A stretch of DNA of 64,000 nucleotides from Halobacillus campisalis (GCF_030345335.1 NZ_JAPVRC010000002.1:558001-622000); one strand, 5' to 3'. Positions 16,244-24,497 are shown, counted from the first letter of the stretch. The notes: generated from the letters alone by a model not told the origin. Translations and numbers: made by a program.

Positions 16244-16580
16244 AAAATCCCCCTCTTTTTTTAGCTCTGTAAAACTTAGTGTTTATTCATCGGATGTAAT
16301 TTTCTGACCCCATTACCATGTAGAAAGAAACAGATCAATTACTGCAGCTTTTTTCATTTTTTAATAGCATGCTGAATGAGGTTGAACCTAAACATCGATA
16401 GAAATATTAACAATCTCATTTAACAGAGCCGAATTCAATAATATGAATATATATAAAATATTCCGAAAATTATATGTAATTGTCAAGCTAATTTACAAAT
16501 ATAGTTGTAAAACGTCGGTTTAACAACTAGAGAATTAGGTTAAAAATAATAGAATATCTTTATCGTTTTTTATATTATAA
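16244..16580. other. AT-rich intergenic stretch
   Basis: Upstream of the alanine carrier. No coding-like frame, no stable hairpin and no recognisable operator; it should hold the minus-strand promoter of the carrier. Confidence 0.5.
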
Positions 16581-16629
16581 GCACCAAGCACCTGTGCCTT
16601 ATTGGCGCAGCCAAATACCAATTGCGAGG

Positions 16630-16828
16630 ACGGAAACTCCTATCCGTCTCCAGTTTCTTACTTATGCTGGTCGTGTCTATCGAGGCACCTCCACATTTCA
16701 TGATGTCTAGTTCCGGTGCCTAGACACTCGAGTCATAAGTAAGAAACTTGCGACGGAAAACACCATCCGTCTCCAGTTTCTTACTTATGACTGGTCGTGT
16801 CTGTCGAGCCACCTCCACATTTCATGAT
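16630..16828. repeat. direct plus inverted repeat upstream of yfkJ
   Basis: A 75-bp unit at 16630-16704 recurs at 16753-16828 (same order: CCGTCTCCAGTTTCTTACTTATG, CTGGTCGTGTCT, CCACATTTCATGAT). Between them lies GTCTAGTTCCGGTGCCTAGACACTCGAGTC followed by CATAAGTAAGAAACT (16734-16748), the exact reverse complement of AGTTTCTTACTTATG at 16652-16666. The middle TGTCTAGTTCCGGTGCCTAG segment resembles an intergenic repeat I associate with several Bacillus genomes. Confidence 0.75.
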
Positions 16829-16833
16829 ATAAT
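16825..16833 (+). promoter_or_regulatory. extended -10 promoter at the repeat edge
   Basis: TGATATAAT is an exact extended -10 (TGNTATAAT) formed where the second direct repeat ends (CATGAT) and unique sequence begins, 40 bp before yfkJ. The matching position of the first repeat reads TGATGTCTAG and lacks it. No good -35 is seen, which an extended -10 can tolerate. Confidence 0.5.
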
Positions 16834-16872
16834 TTATTTGAAATGATTTGTTTATGATGGGGGAGGATAAGG

Positions 16873-17349
16873 ATGATCAGAGTTTTATTTGTATGTTTAG
16901 GTAATATTTGTCGTTCTCCCATGGCGGAGGCTGTGTTTCGGAGACTCATCGATGAAGAAGGGATGTCTGAAAAGGTGCTTGTGGATTCTGCTGGAATCGG
17001 ACATTGGCATATCGGCAAAATTCCGCATAAAGGTACGAGGGAGATACTTGATGAACATGATATTTCTTATAGTGGAATGACAGCAAGACAAGTGGAACCG
17101 GCAGATTGGGACCGATACGATTATATTATTGCTTTAGATCAACAGAACTTAAGTGATTTAAAGGCGATACGTGAGAAAAACGGAGTCGAGGTTCGTCTAT
17201 TTATGGATTTTGTAGACGGTGATGAAAGTAAAGATGTCCCGGATCCTTATTTCACAGGAAACTTCGATTATGTTTATGAATTGATTCATTCAGGGTGTCA
17301 AAGGTTAGTCAACCATATAAAAAACAAAAATTTTAAGGAGGAATCTTAA
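16873..17349 (+). CDS. yfkJ: low-molecular-weight protein tyrosine phosphatase YfkJ
   Basis: 158 residues. The catalytic P-loop CLGNICRS places Cys8 and Arg14, and VPDPYF near residue 127 gives the general-acid Asp, so all catalytic parts are present. Dephosphorylates phosphotyrosine proteins in the cytoplasm. Gene order with a YtxH-like and a YihY-like gene matches the B. subtilis yfkJ-yfkI-yfkH operon, which favours YfkJ over the arginine phosphatase YwlE. GGGGGAGG precedes ATG; the stop overlaps the next start (TAATG). Confidence 0.88.
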   Translation: MIRVLFVCLGNICRSPMAEAVFRRLIDEEGMSEKVLVDSAGIGHWHIGKIPHKGTREILDEHDISYSGMTARQVEPADWDRYDYIIALDQQNLSDLKAIREKNGVEVRLFMDFVDGDESKDVPDPYFTGNFDYVYELIHSGCQRLVNHIKNKNFKEES

Positions 17350-17678
17350 TGGCTGAAAGTAATTTATTAAAAGGTGTTTTAGCTGGAGCAGTAATAGGAG
17401 GGGCGTTAATGCTTCTTGATAAAGAGACGCGCAGTTACGTCGTAACAAAAACAAAAGGGGCAAGTACTTCTTGCCGAAGCTACGTGAATCAGCCTTCTGA
17501 GGCCATTCATTCTGTAAGGGTGAATTATGAAACATTTTCCCAAAAATTGAATAAAGGAATCGATGAATTATTGGTACTTCTAAAAAAGACTGAAGAAGCA
17601 TTGAATAAGATAGGAGAGATGGACGAGAAGGTGAATAATAAATTAGAATCGGTAGACAATTCTAAAGAAGCTTCATAA
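17349..17678 (+). CDS. yfkI: YfkI-like, YtxH-related stress protein
   Basis: 109 residues: a short N-terminal hydrophobic stretch (LLKGVLAGAVIGGALMLL, about 6-23) of the YtxH type, then a polar and later coiled-coil C-terminal part. Membrane-associated; function unknown. Translationally coupled to yfkJ through a one-base overlap, with AAGGAGGAATCT upstream. Confidence 0.75.
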   Translation: MAESNLLKGVLAGAVIGGALMLLDKETRSYVVTKTKGASTSCRSYVNQPSEAIHSVRVNYETFSQKLNKGIDELLVLLKKTEEALNKIGEMDEKVNNKLESVDNSKEAS

Positions 17679-17708
17679 TCATCTGAGGGCGAGGGGGAGA
17701 TTGTAGAC

Positions 17709-18539
17709 TTGGTTACATTCGTAAAAGAGCTGTTTAAACAAATAGGTGATAATGACGTTCCTGGATCTGCAGCTCAATTAGCTTACTTCTTCCTATTGTC
17801 GCTTTTTCCGTTCATGATATTTTTGATTACGCTTCTTGGTTATTTGAATATTGATGAAAACCGTGCCCTTGTTTTTTTAAGTAGTTATGCGCCATCCGAT
17901 ACCTATGAACTGATATCTGAGAATCTTACCCAGATTCTCAGTGAACGTAATAGTGGGCTTCTTTCTGTGAGTATTATCGGTACGTTATGGGCTGCCTCTA
18001 ATGGTGTCAATACGCTGATCAAAGCTTTCAATCGGGCCCACCATACACGTGAAAAGCGCTCTTTTATAGTTTCTAGAATGATTTCTATTTTGTTGACGGT
18101 GGCTATGATCATAGTGATTGGCGTAGCTTTCTTATTGCCAGTCTTAGGAAGCGCAATAGGAGTGTACGTTTTTTCGATGGTCGGTTTATCTGAGGATTTT
18201 CTTCAAATTTGGGACACTCTTCGCTGGGTTATCTCCTCTGTCATCTTTTTCATCGTTTTATCCTTTTTATATTTCATGGCTCCTGACCAGCCGATGAAAT
18301 TAAAAGAGATCACTTTAGGAGCATTATTCGCAACGGTTGGCTGGCAATTAGTATCACTGCTTTTTTCTTTCTACGTAGAGAATTTGGGCAACTATTCTGC
18401 CGCATATGGAAGCTTAGGCGGGGTCATTGTTCTTATGATCTGGTTTTATCTTTCTGGTGTTGTCATATTAATCGGCGGAGAGATCAATGCACTTATCCAT
18501 AAAAAACACAAGAATCGTCATCCGTTTCAACAAACTTGA
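17709..18539 (+). CDS. yfkH: YihY/UPF0761 family membrane protein YfkH
   Basis: 276 residues, six membrane helices. Family hallmarks: the N-terminal DNDVPGSAAQLAYFFLLSLFP, then GTLWAASNGVNTLIKAFNRAH and the late YAAYGSLGGVIVLMIWFYLSG. Formerly annotated as ribonuclease BN, an assignment now abandoned; role unknown. TTG start nine bases after GGGGGAG. Third gene of the operon, followed by a terminator. Confidence 0.85.
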   Translation: MVTFVKELFKQIGDNDVPGSAAQLAYFFLLSLFPFMIFLITLLGYLNIDENRALVFLSSYAPSDTYELISENLTQILSERNSGLLSVSIIGTLWAASNGVNTLIKAFNRAHHTREKRSFIVSRMISILLTVAMIIVIGVAFLLPVLGSAIGVYVFSMVGLSEDFLQIWDTLRWVISSVIFFIVLSFLYFMAPDQPMKLKEITLGALFATVGWQLVSLLFSFYVENLGNYSAAYGSLGGVIVLMIWFYLSGVVILIGGEINALIHKKHKNRHPFQQT

Positions 18540-18571
18540 GCCAGCCTCTACGAGGTGGCTTATTTTGTTTT
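18537..18571 (+). terminator. terminator of the yfkJIH operon
   Basis: AGCC-CCTC and GAGG-GGCT stem with a TAC loop, then TTATTTTGTTTTTT. Confidence 0.75.
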
Positions 18572-18615
18572 TTGAAAAAAGGCTATGTTAAAGGTGGTTG
18601 TTGATATTGATAAGT

Positions 18616-18826
18616 GAGTTATGCAACAATATGGCAGGATAGTGGAAGACTCGGTTTCGAGACATTTGGTGAGTGGATCAGGGTGGCGGGGAATGACTCG
18701 CTTTCCGTGGGAGCGCGGTGAGCTTCCTCGGACGTCCCGTCCTGCGGGATCTCACCAAGCACTCTCTTCCCACAGGAGTCTCCCCATTCCCCGCCGCCCC
18801 TCCCTATATATGCGCTTCTCGAAATC
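18616..18826. repeat. palindromic repeat copy B (left half of composite B-C)
   Basis: Begins at GAGTTATGCAACAATATGG-type end sequence, then GGAAGACTCGGTTTCGAGA. The outer arms GGCGGGGAATG (18685-18695) and CATTCCCCGCC (18785-18795) pair; inside, GTGGGA/TCCCAC, GGTGAG/CTCACC and a small TCCCG-TCCTG-CGGGA hairpin are nested. Almost identical to copy D 14 kb away. Ends at TTCTCGAAATC. No gene inside. Confidence 0.85.
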
Positions 18827-19092
18827 GTTTTAAAAATAACTACTTAATATTAGTGGGATCATTAAACTCAGTAGTATGGCTGTAGCATTTTAGTTATAAA
18901 CCTACATTTTAAGGTAGTTTTAAATATTTTCTTGCATCACTCCAGAGCAGTTATTTTTTAAGTGAAGCACCGCAAAAATGTCTCCGTTATCCTAGTAAAG
19001 GCAAGAAGTTCCGAGGAAAGGATAGACTCTTGGAATACAAGTTTTTCACTAATATTTCCAATATATTGCTATTACTTTTAAACTTGGTATAG

Positions 19093-19286
19093 TTTCGAGC
19101 ACCTTCCAATCGGATGGCGGCTTTAGAAAACGGTGAGACTCCTGTGGGATGTACATGGTAGGTGAGATCCCGGAAGGGGAAGCCTGAGGAAGCTCACCAC
19201 ATGCCCACGGAAAGCGGTCCGTTTTCTAAAGCCACCATATTCCCATACATAAGTCTCGAAACTGAGTCTTCCACTAAAGGGAGCTT
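19093..19286. repeat. palindromic repeat copy C (right half of composite B-C)
   Basis: Core in the opposite direction to B. Arms GGCTTTAGAAAACGG (19119-19133) and CCGTTTTCTAAAGCC (19219-19233) are perfect complements but unrelated in sequence to the arms of B. Ends with TCTCGAAACTGAGTCTTCC and ACTAAAGGGAGCTT. The segment between B and C (18827-19092) carries no gene but contains, at about 18948-19010, an inverted relative of the right flank of copies F and G. Confidence 0.85.
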
Positions 19287-19425
19287 ATATGATTATCAAC
19301 ACGGATCTTTAACAAAGCCTTTTAAAAAGAACCGTTAAAAACCAAAGCGTTCAGGTTGATATTATAGCCGACCTGTTGCTATATTGGTTAAGTATGAAAT
19401 TTAAACAGGAAGGTGGAAGACAAAC

Positions 19426-20304
19426 GTGAAAAAATGGCTTTTATCAATACTTATACTTACGCTTGCCGTAGTTCTGATAGCTTGCGGTTCAGAGAATGAG
19501 GAAGATTCTTCAGGAGGAGATGATGATTCCAGCTCTGAGGCCTCAAAATGGGATGAAATTCAAGAGGAGGGCGAGCTGGTAGTAGGTACATCTGGTACGC
19601 TTTATCCAGCATCTTTCTATCCAGAGGATTCAGATGAACTGACTGGATACGATGTAGAAATTATGAAAGAAGTCGCCGATCGCTTAGAGCTTGACTTATC
19701 TTTTGAAGAATATGCTGTAGATGGCTTGTTATCTTCAATTGAAAGTGGACGTGTGGATATGGTGATAAACGATATGGAAATTACGGAGGAAAGGCAGAAG
19801 AGCTTCACATTCAGTGAACCTTACAAACACTCTTACTCCACAATGGTAGTACGAGAAGATGACCTTTCAGGTATAGATTCTCTTGAAGACATAGAAGGCA
19901 AAGTTCATGGTGGAGGCGCAACTACAGTGTATGCACAGATTGCCGAGCACTTTGGAGCTGAAATCAAGTCTTATGGTAATGTTACGAATGATGTTTACTT
20001 ACGTGATGTAGAGAATGGCCGTACAGATTTGATCATCAATGATTATTACCTGCAATCCCTTGCATTAGAAGCTTTGCCTGAGTTAGAGGTGACGATCCAT
20101 CCAGATCTGCAGTTCCACCCGAAAGAATCTGGAATTGTCATGCCTGAAGGTGAAGACGAACTGAAAGAAAAAGTCGATGAAAAGCTTAACGAGATGAGAG
20201 AAGATGGAACTCTGACTGAAATCTCAGAAGAATTCTATGGAGGGCAGGACGCTTCTGAAAAACCTGATGTGGATGCTGAAGAGATTGAAGGTCTTGACAT
20301 TTAA
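19426..20304 (+). CDS. amino-acid ABC transporter substrate-binding lipoprotein
   Basis: 292 residues. Lipoprotein signal with lipobox LIAC (Cys20), then an acidic Ser-rich linker and a family-3 solute-binding domain (ELVVGTSGTLYPASFY, TGYDVEIMKEVADRLEL, DMVINDMEITEERQKSF). Captures a polar amino acid or related ligand outside the membrane and passes it to the permease encoded 12 bp downstream. AGGAAGGTGG precedes a GTG start. No ATPase gene is adjacent. Confidence 0.88.
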   Translation: MKKWLLSILILTLAVVLIACGSENEEDSSGGDDDSSSEASKWDEIQEEGELVVGTSGTLYPASFYPEDSDELTGYDVEIMKEVADRLELDLSFEEYAVDGLLSSIESGRVDMVINDMEITEERQKSFTFSEPYKHSYSTMVVREDDLSGIDSLEDIEGKVHGGGATTVYAQIAEHFGAEIKSYGNVTNDVYLRDVENGRTDLIINDYYLQSLALEALPELEVTIHPDLQFHPKESGIVMPEGEDELKEKVDEKLNEMREDGTLTEISEEFYGGQDASEKPDVDAEEIEGLDI

Positions 20305-20316
20305 GGGTGAGCAGTT

Positions 20317-21009
20317 ATGTTCTCAATTGACATTAGGGAAATTAACATAGAGAAATTATTTGTACCAGAGCGAGCATGGGAAAACCTTCCTTTCGTATTG
20401 CAAGGTGTACCTTATACAATATTAGTAGCTATTATAGGGATGCTGATTGGACTTGTATTAGGATTTTTTCTTGCTTTAGCTCGCAGATCGAGCCATCGTT
20501 TACTAAGGTGGCCGGCAAGGGTGTATATTTCATTTATGAGAGGTACACCGATTCTTGTCTATTTATTTGTCTTGTATTTCGGTTTGCCCGTATTAGGGAT
20601 TACTTTGACGGGGCCTACAGCAGCGATTATTGGCTTTGGTACAAACAGTGCCGCGTATATTGCTGAAATCAACCGATCTTCTTTGGCCAGTGTAGCCCAT
20701 GGTCAATGGGAGTCTGCCCGAGCGCTTGGCTTCAGTTATTGGCAGAGCATGAGAAGAATCATAGTGCCTCAGGCCACGAGAATTGCAATTCCACCTTTGG
20801 CGAACGTTTTTCTTGATCTCCTTAAAGCTACTTCGCTTGCTGCAATGATTTCAGTGCCCGAGATTTTGAATAAAGCACAGATTGTTGCCGGTCGGACGAA
20901 TGATTCCATGACGCTGTATATTTTGGCTGCATTGATATATTGGCCTTTAACTATGGTATTTTCCGCGCTCCAGGAGTATTTGGAACGAAGATATAATAGG
21001 TATTTGTAG
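20317..21009 (+). CDS. amino-acid ABC transporter permease
   Basis: 230 residues, about five membrane helices, HisM/GlnP type. Signatures: GVPYTILVAIIGMLIGLVLG, RGTPILVYLFVLYFGLP and the ATPase-contact EAA loop ESARALGFSYWQSMRRIIVPQA. Pairs with the binding protein upstream. The ATPase must be supplied by a gene elsewhere, because a terminator follows directly. Confidence 0.88.
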   Translation: MFSIDIREINIEKLFVPERAWENLPFVLQGVPYTILVAIIGMLIGLVLGFFLALARRSSHRLLRWPARVYISFMRGTPILVYLFVLYFGLPVLGITLTGPTAAIIGFGTNSAAYIAEINRSSLASVAHGQWESARALGFSYWQSMRRIIVPQATRIAIPPLANVFLDLLKATSLAAMISVPEILNKAQIVAGRTNDSMTLYILAALIYWPLTMVFSALQEYLERRYNRYL

Positions 21010-21016
21010 TTTGTGC

Positions 21017-21049
21017 TGCCGTCCTCTTTTGTTGAGGGCGGTTTTTTTA
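21017..21049 (+). terminator. terminator of the ABC importer pair
   Basis: CCGTCCTC and GAGGGCGG around TTTTGTT, followed by seven T residues. Confidence 0.88.
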
Positions 21050-21057
21050 TTGGTGTT

Positions 21058-21078
21058 AAAGTGTAATGAATACTGTTT
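21058..21078. promoter_or_regulatory. Zur-box-like site 1 of the flavoprotein gene
   Basis: AAAGTGTAATGAATACTGTTT fits the Bacillus Zur box (AAATCGTAATNATTACGATTT) with the GTAAT-N-A-TAC core kept; about 14 of 20 defined positions match. Confidence 0.55.
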
Positions 21079-21107
21079 ACAAGTTAACACAGAATGATTA
21101 TAATTTT

Positions 21108-21128
21108 AAAAAGTAATGATTACTATTT
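21108..21128. promoter_or_regulatory. Zur-box-like site 2 of the flavoprotein gene
   Basis: AAAAAGTAATGATTACTATTT keeps the full GTAATNATTAC core; about 17 of 20 defined positions of the Bacillus Zur box match. It lies 14 bp before the ATG, where binding would block transcription or initiation. Confidence 0.7.
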
Positions 21129-21142
21129 AAGGGGCGAAGTTT

Positions 21143-22336
21143 ATGTCAATCAAGAAATGGGCGATTATTGGAGGAGGTCTTCATGGTTGTACAGCTGCTT
21201 ACTATCTATTAAAAAAAGGGAAAATCAGAAATGAAGACCTCATCATAATAGATCCTCACGAAAGGCCTTTACAGCGCTGGGAAAAGTTGACCGGAACTAT
21301 TGGTATGGATTATTTAAGATCTCCATCAGTTCACCATTTAAGCACGGATCCTTTTGCCTTACAGAAGTATGCGGAGGAAACTGATAGAAAACATCATTTA
21401 AAAGGAAGATATAAACGCCCTTCTTTACAATTATTCAATGAGCACAGCACTTCGCTAATGGAGGAAATAAATTGGTCCAAATCATGGTATCAAGGGACAG
21501 TTGAAGACCTTATTCGAAATAAAGAAGGGTGGTTTATTTCGCTTGAAAATGGTGATCATATTCAGAGTGAATATATATTATTAGCGATGGGAGTCAACGA
21601 TCAGCCTTTATATCCTAATTGGTATAATCAGTTGCACAAGCACCAGGAAAGGTGTGTGCATTTGTTTGACGAAGAAAAGTATGGAAAATTCAAAGCGGCT
21701 CCACCTATAGCGGTTATAGGTGGTGGTATTTCAGCTGCTCATCTTGCTTTAAAATTCGGTAAGAAGTATCCGGGTCAAGTACACTTAATTAAGCGCCATC
21801 CATTCAGGGTCCATGATTTTGATAGCGATCCTGGGTGGCTTGGCCCTAAATACTTGTCTAAATTTGAAAAGCAGAAAAGCTTTTCAGATAGAAGAGATAT
21901 GATTAAAAAAGCGCGGTTTAAGGGTTCTCTAAACCGTGAAGTCTTTTTGCGATTGAAGCGGATGGAAGAAGAGGGGAAGATTCAAACTGTTTCGAGTTCT
22001 ATAAAAGAAGTGGCTGGTAGAGGTGGTGGGGTTGACGTGGCATTCGAAAGTGGGAAGAACCAACATTTCAAGTCTATTGTGCTAGCTACAGGATCGACAT
22101 CAGAACTTCCAGAAAAAAAATGGCTGCACGGAGTGATAAGCCGCGAACGTCTCTCCTGTGCAGAATGTGGTTTCCCGGTCATCGACGAAAATTTGCAATG
22201 GGCTCCATGTCTCCATGTAGGCGGCGCTTTGGCTGAATTAGAAATCGGGCCTGTATCCAGAAATATATCAGGTGCGAAGAAAGTAGCGGAGCGACTTTTA
22301 CAGTATCACCTGAATGTGAACTCTATTAAAGCTTAG
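21143..22336 (+). CDS. two-dinucleotide-binding flavoprotein, zinc-regulated
   Basis: 397 residues. An N-terminal FAD-type Rossmann motif IIGGGLHGCTAAYYL (about residues 8-22) and a second NAD(P)-type AVIGGGISAAHLALKFG (about 190-206) indicate an FAD/NAD(P) oxidoreductase or N-hydroxylase-like fold; cytoplasmic. A C-terminal CAEC (Cys339, Cys342) and Cys356 in APCLHVGGALAELEIG could bind metal. Two Zur-box-like sites sit in the promoter region, so it should be induced by zinc limitation. Substrate unknown; siderophore-type monooxygenases are only distant structural relatives. AAGGGGCG precedes ATG. Confidence 0.75.
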   Translation: MSIKKWAIIGGGLHGCTAAYYLLKKGKIRNEDLIIIDPHERPLQRWEKLTGTIGMDYLRSPSVHHLSTDPFALQKYAEETDRKHHLKGRYKRPSLQLFNEHSTSLMEEINWSKSWYQGTVEDLIRNKEGWFISLENGDHIQSEYILLAMGVNDQPLYPNWYNQLHKHQERCVHLFDEEKYGKFKAAPPIAVIGGGISAAHLALKFGKKYPGQVHLIKRHPFRVHDFDSDPGWLGPKYLSKFEKQKSFSDRRDMIKKARFKGSLNREVFLRLKRMEEEGKIQTVSSSIKEVAGRGGGVDVAFESGKNQHFKSIVLATGSTSELPEKKWLHGVISRERLSCAECGFPVIDENLQWAPCLHVGGALAELEIGPVSRNISGAKKVAERLLQYHLNVNSIKA

Positions 22337-22369
22337 CTTTTAAGCAGGCTGCAGGGATTGAAACAAAAA

Positions 22370-22405
22370 AACCACTGAGAAACCTTTATAACTTCTCAGT
22401 GGTTG
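22370..22405. terminator. bidirectional terminator
   Basis: AACCACTGAGAA pairs with TTCTCAGTGGTT between the convergent flavoprotein gene and ycgQ; on the minus strand it runs into seven T residues. Confidence 0.85.
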
Positions 22406-22447
22406 TGCTTACTTAACAGAATTTTGAAAGTTTTTTCTAAAAAGGGT

Positions 22448-23341
22448 TTAACCACTGAATTCAAATTCTTCATAAACATAAGGTTCTGCTGGAATTTCAA
22501 TTTTTTTGATAGAAGTGGGTTCAATCAAAGGAAGTTCCCAATTGTTGTGTTCTACTTTTTTGACGATTCCCGTAACCTCCACCCACGCATCATTTTTAAA
22601 TTCGCTTAAATTTTGACTGTCTCCTTGAACTAAAAGTCCATAAATGCCTCCATCCGCCACGCAGCAGCTGATCCCGAATCTTCCGACTACCATCCGGTCT
22701 TCAGGGAAGCCATCTTCACGGAAGACGAATCCATTCATTTTAACTTCTTTTCCCACGTAGTCGTCCACTTGGTCTTCTAAAAGTGAAATTGAGCCAATAT
22801 AATTATCTTCCGTGAGAGTGAAGGAAGTAGATTCTTGGAATTCTTTCTGAAGCTCTGGATAACGATCGCTCACTGATAGTATGGCGGGATCCTCTAATAA
22901 AGCATCTGATTCTTCAGATGCTTTTCCATCTTCGGAGGAAGATGATTCGGGTTTGTCATATTCTTCTGAGGGTGAACTTGATCTCAGTTCATATTTAAAG
23001 CCTTTATTCAAGGCCTGTGAGCTGCCCAGCACATGGTCAGAAAACATCATCCCAGAAATGATTGGTATGATGAACAGTGAATAAACGAACAGGGAGCGTC
23101 CTTTGGAAATTGAAAGGTCATGAGTATGTCCACAATCACATGACTGTTCATCTTCAGTTCCACTTCTGAAGAATTGAATCATTCCTAATACGGCGATGAC
23201 AGACAGCGCGAAATACATATAAGTCATCATCCGGGGGGCGATGAATTTATGGATATCACCAGAGATAAGCAGTTTGATTATGAATAATCCAAACCCTAAT
23301 AATATTACACTTCTTACAAAATAATGAGAGTTCCTGTCCAT
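22448..23341 (-). CDS. ycgQ: YcgQ-like TIGR03943 family protein
   Basis: 297 residues. Two or three N-terminal membrane helices (about 10-100), separated by a Cys/His stretch CDCGHTH that may bind zinc, then an acidic linker and an extracytoplasmic domain with GKEVKMNGFVFRE, FGISCCVADGG and WVEVTGIV. Usually paired with a DUF318/UPF0718 permease, here ycgR 12 bp upstream. The pair is found in Zur regulons of several bacteria. Role in zinc (or cobalt) handling inferred from context. Confidence 0.82.
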   Translation of the reverse strand: MDRNSHYFVRSVILLGFGLFIIKLLISGDIHKFIAPRMMTYMYFALSVIAVLGMIQFFRSGTEDEQSCDCGHTHDLSISKGRSLFVYSLFIIPIISGMMFSDHVLGSSQALNKGFKYELRSSSPSEEYDKPESSSSEDGKASEESDALLEDPAILSVSDRYPELQKEFQESTSFTLTEDNYIGSISLLEDQVDDYVGKEVKMNGFVFREDGFPEDRMVVGRFGISCCVADGGIYGLLVQGDSQNLSEFKNDAWVEVTGIVKKVEHNNWELPLIEPTSIKKIEIPAEPYVYEEFEFSG

Positions 23342-23353
23342 AAGAATACCTCC

Positions 23354-24346
23354 TTACAAGTAAAATAGATCAAACAATAGAGTGACTGTATAGACGACGA
23401 TCGTTACGATGATTATGAAGGAGAGAACGAAACGCTTACGGAAATATGCAGCCATCAATATCGTATTTTTTAAATCGGTCATAGGTCCATAGACGAGAAA
23501 TGCCAGGATTGAACTGGTGGAAAATAGACCTTTGAATGAAGAAGCAACAAATGCGTCGGCCTCTGAACACAGAGAAAGGAAGTATGCGAGTCCCATCATG
23601 ACAGCAGGCCCAGCAAGAAAACCACTTCCGACGTCTGTCAATAAGTCTCTTGCCATAAACGTTTGGATCACACTTGCTAATAAAGCACCAATGATCAAGA
23701 ATTTTCCCATATCAAAAAATTCATCGCTGGCATGATGGAAAGTTTCCGATAAGCGGTTGCGATAGGTATGGGGGCTGTGAGTAATATGCCCTTTTTCTTC
23801 TTTTAACTGCCAGCTGTTTCCAAATCGTGAGTAAACGATGCCGCCGATAATCAAAGAAACGATAAGCGCGATTCCCATTCTTGCCCAGGCTACGGTTAAG
23901 TCAGTTTGAAATGCGTAAAAGGTTGATAAAAAAACAATAGGGTTAAGTATAGGGGCTGATACCAGGATAACGATCCCTACATGCAATGGCATGCCTTTTT
24001 GAATTAAGCGGCGGACAATAGGAACAATTGCGCATTCACAGACAGGAAAAATGGCACCAATCGTGACTGCGGGAAGAAGAGCTAAGATGGGTTGTGATGG
24101 GATGAATCGAGCTAACGTCTCTTCTTTTACGAAAGTTTGGATGAGCGCGGAGACAAATACGCCAAGTAATACAAAGGGGATGGCTTCCAGCACGATACTT
24201 AGAAAAATCGTATTCATATCAAGTATTGCAGGTGAAATATCAGTAATCAAAGTGGAAGGGAACAGGTCTCCATAAATAAAAATTAGAAAAAATAAAAACA
24301 GTAGTATATAACCCCACTTGTAATTCGAAGTGTTCTCTTGGTACAA
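23354..24346 (-). CDS. ycgR: YcgR-like permease (UPF0718/DUF318)
   Basis: 330 residues from a TTG start seven bases after GAGGAGG; the longer reading frame to 24445 would cross the Zur box. About eight membrane helices. Family signatures: LEAIPFVLLGVFVSALIQTF, FPVCECAIVPIVRRL with the conserved Cys pair, SAPILNPIVFLSTF and CSEADAFVASSF. First gene of a two-gene operon with ycgQ. A Zur-box-like site at 24382-24402 lies about 40 bp upstream. Transport substrate unknown. Confidence 0.85.
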   Translation of the reverse strand: MYQENTSNYKWGYILLFLFFLIFIYGDLFPSTLITDISPAILDMNTIFLSIVLEAIPFVLLGVFVSALIQTFVKEETLARFIPSQPILALLPAVTIGAIFPVCECAIVPIVRRLIQKGMPLHVGIVILVSAPILNPIVFLSTFYAFQTDLTVAWARMGIALIVSLIIGGIVYSRFGNSWQLKEEKGHITHSPHTYRNRLSETFHHASDEFFDMGKFLIIGALLASVIQTFMARDLLTDVGSGFLAGPAVMMGLAYFLSLCSEADAFVASSFKGLFSTSSILAFLVYGPMTDLKNTILMAAYFRKRFVLSFIIIVTIVVYTVTLLFDLFYL

Positions 24347-24381
24347 TGCTTGTCCTCCTCTGGTACATGTAGTATAGTTGG

Positions 24382-24402
24382 TAATCGTAATAGTTACGCA
24401 TT
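24382..24402. promoter_or_regulatory. Zur-box-like site of ycgR-ycgQ
   Basis: TAATCGTAATAGTTACGCATT: the TCGTAAT half is perfect and the other half has TTACG. About 16 of 20 defined positions match the Bacillus Zur box. Confidence 0.72.
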
Positions 24403-24497
24403 GAAAAGACTTTATTAATTTTGCCTGAAAACATTCATTTGTCAATAGGTGAAAAAATCAATATCATTTACTTCAATGTATGAACGTATTATAATTT

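Noticed and set aside
18621-18833. Open frame of 70 codons inside repeat copy B, with sisters at 32936-33136 (D), 2960-3154 (A) and 51615-51803 (H)
   Set aside because: They exist only because the GC-rich palindrome lacks stops; no ribosome-binding sites, and the same peptide recurs wherever the repeat does.
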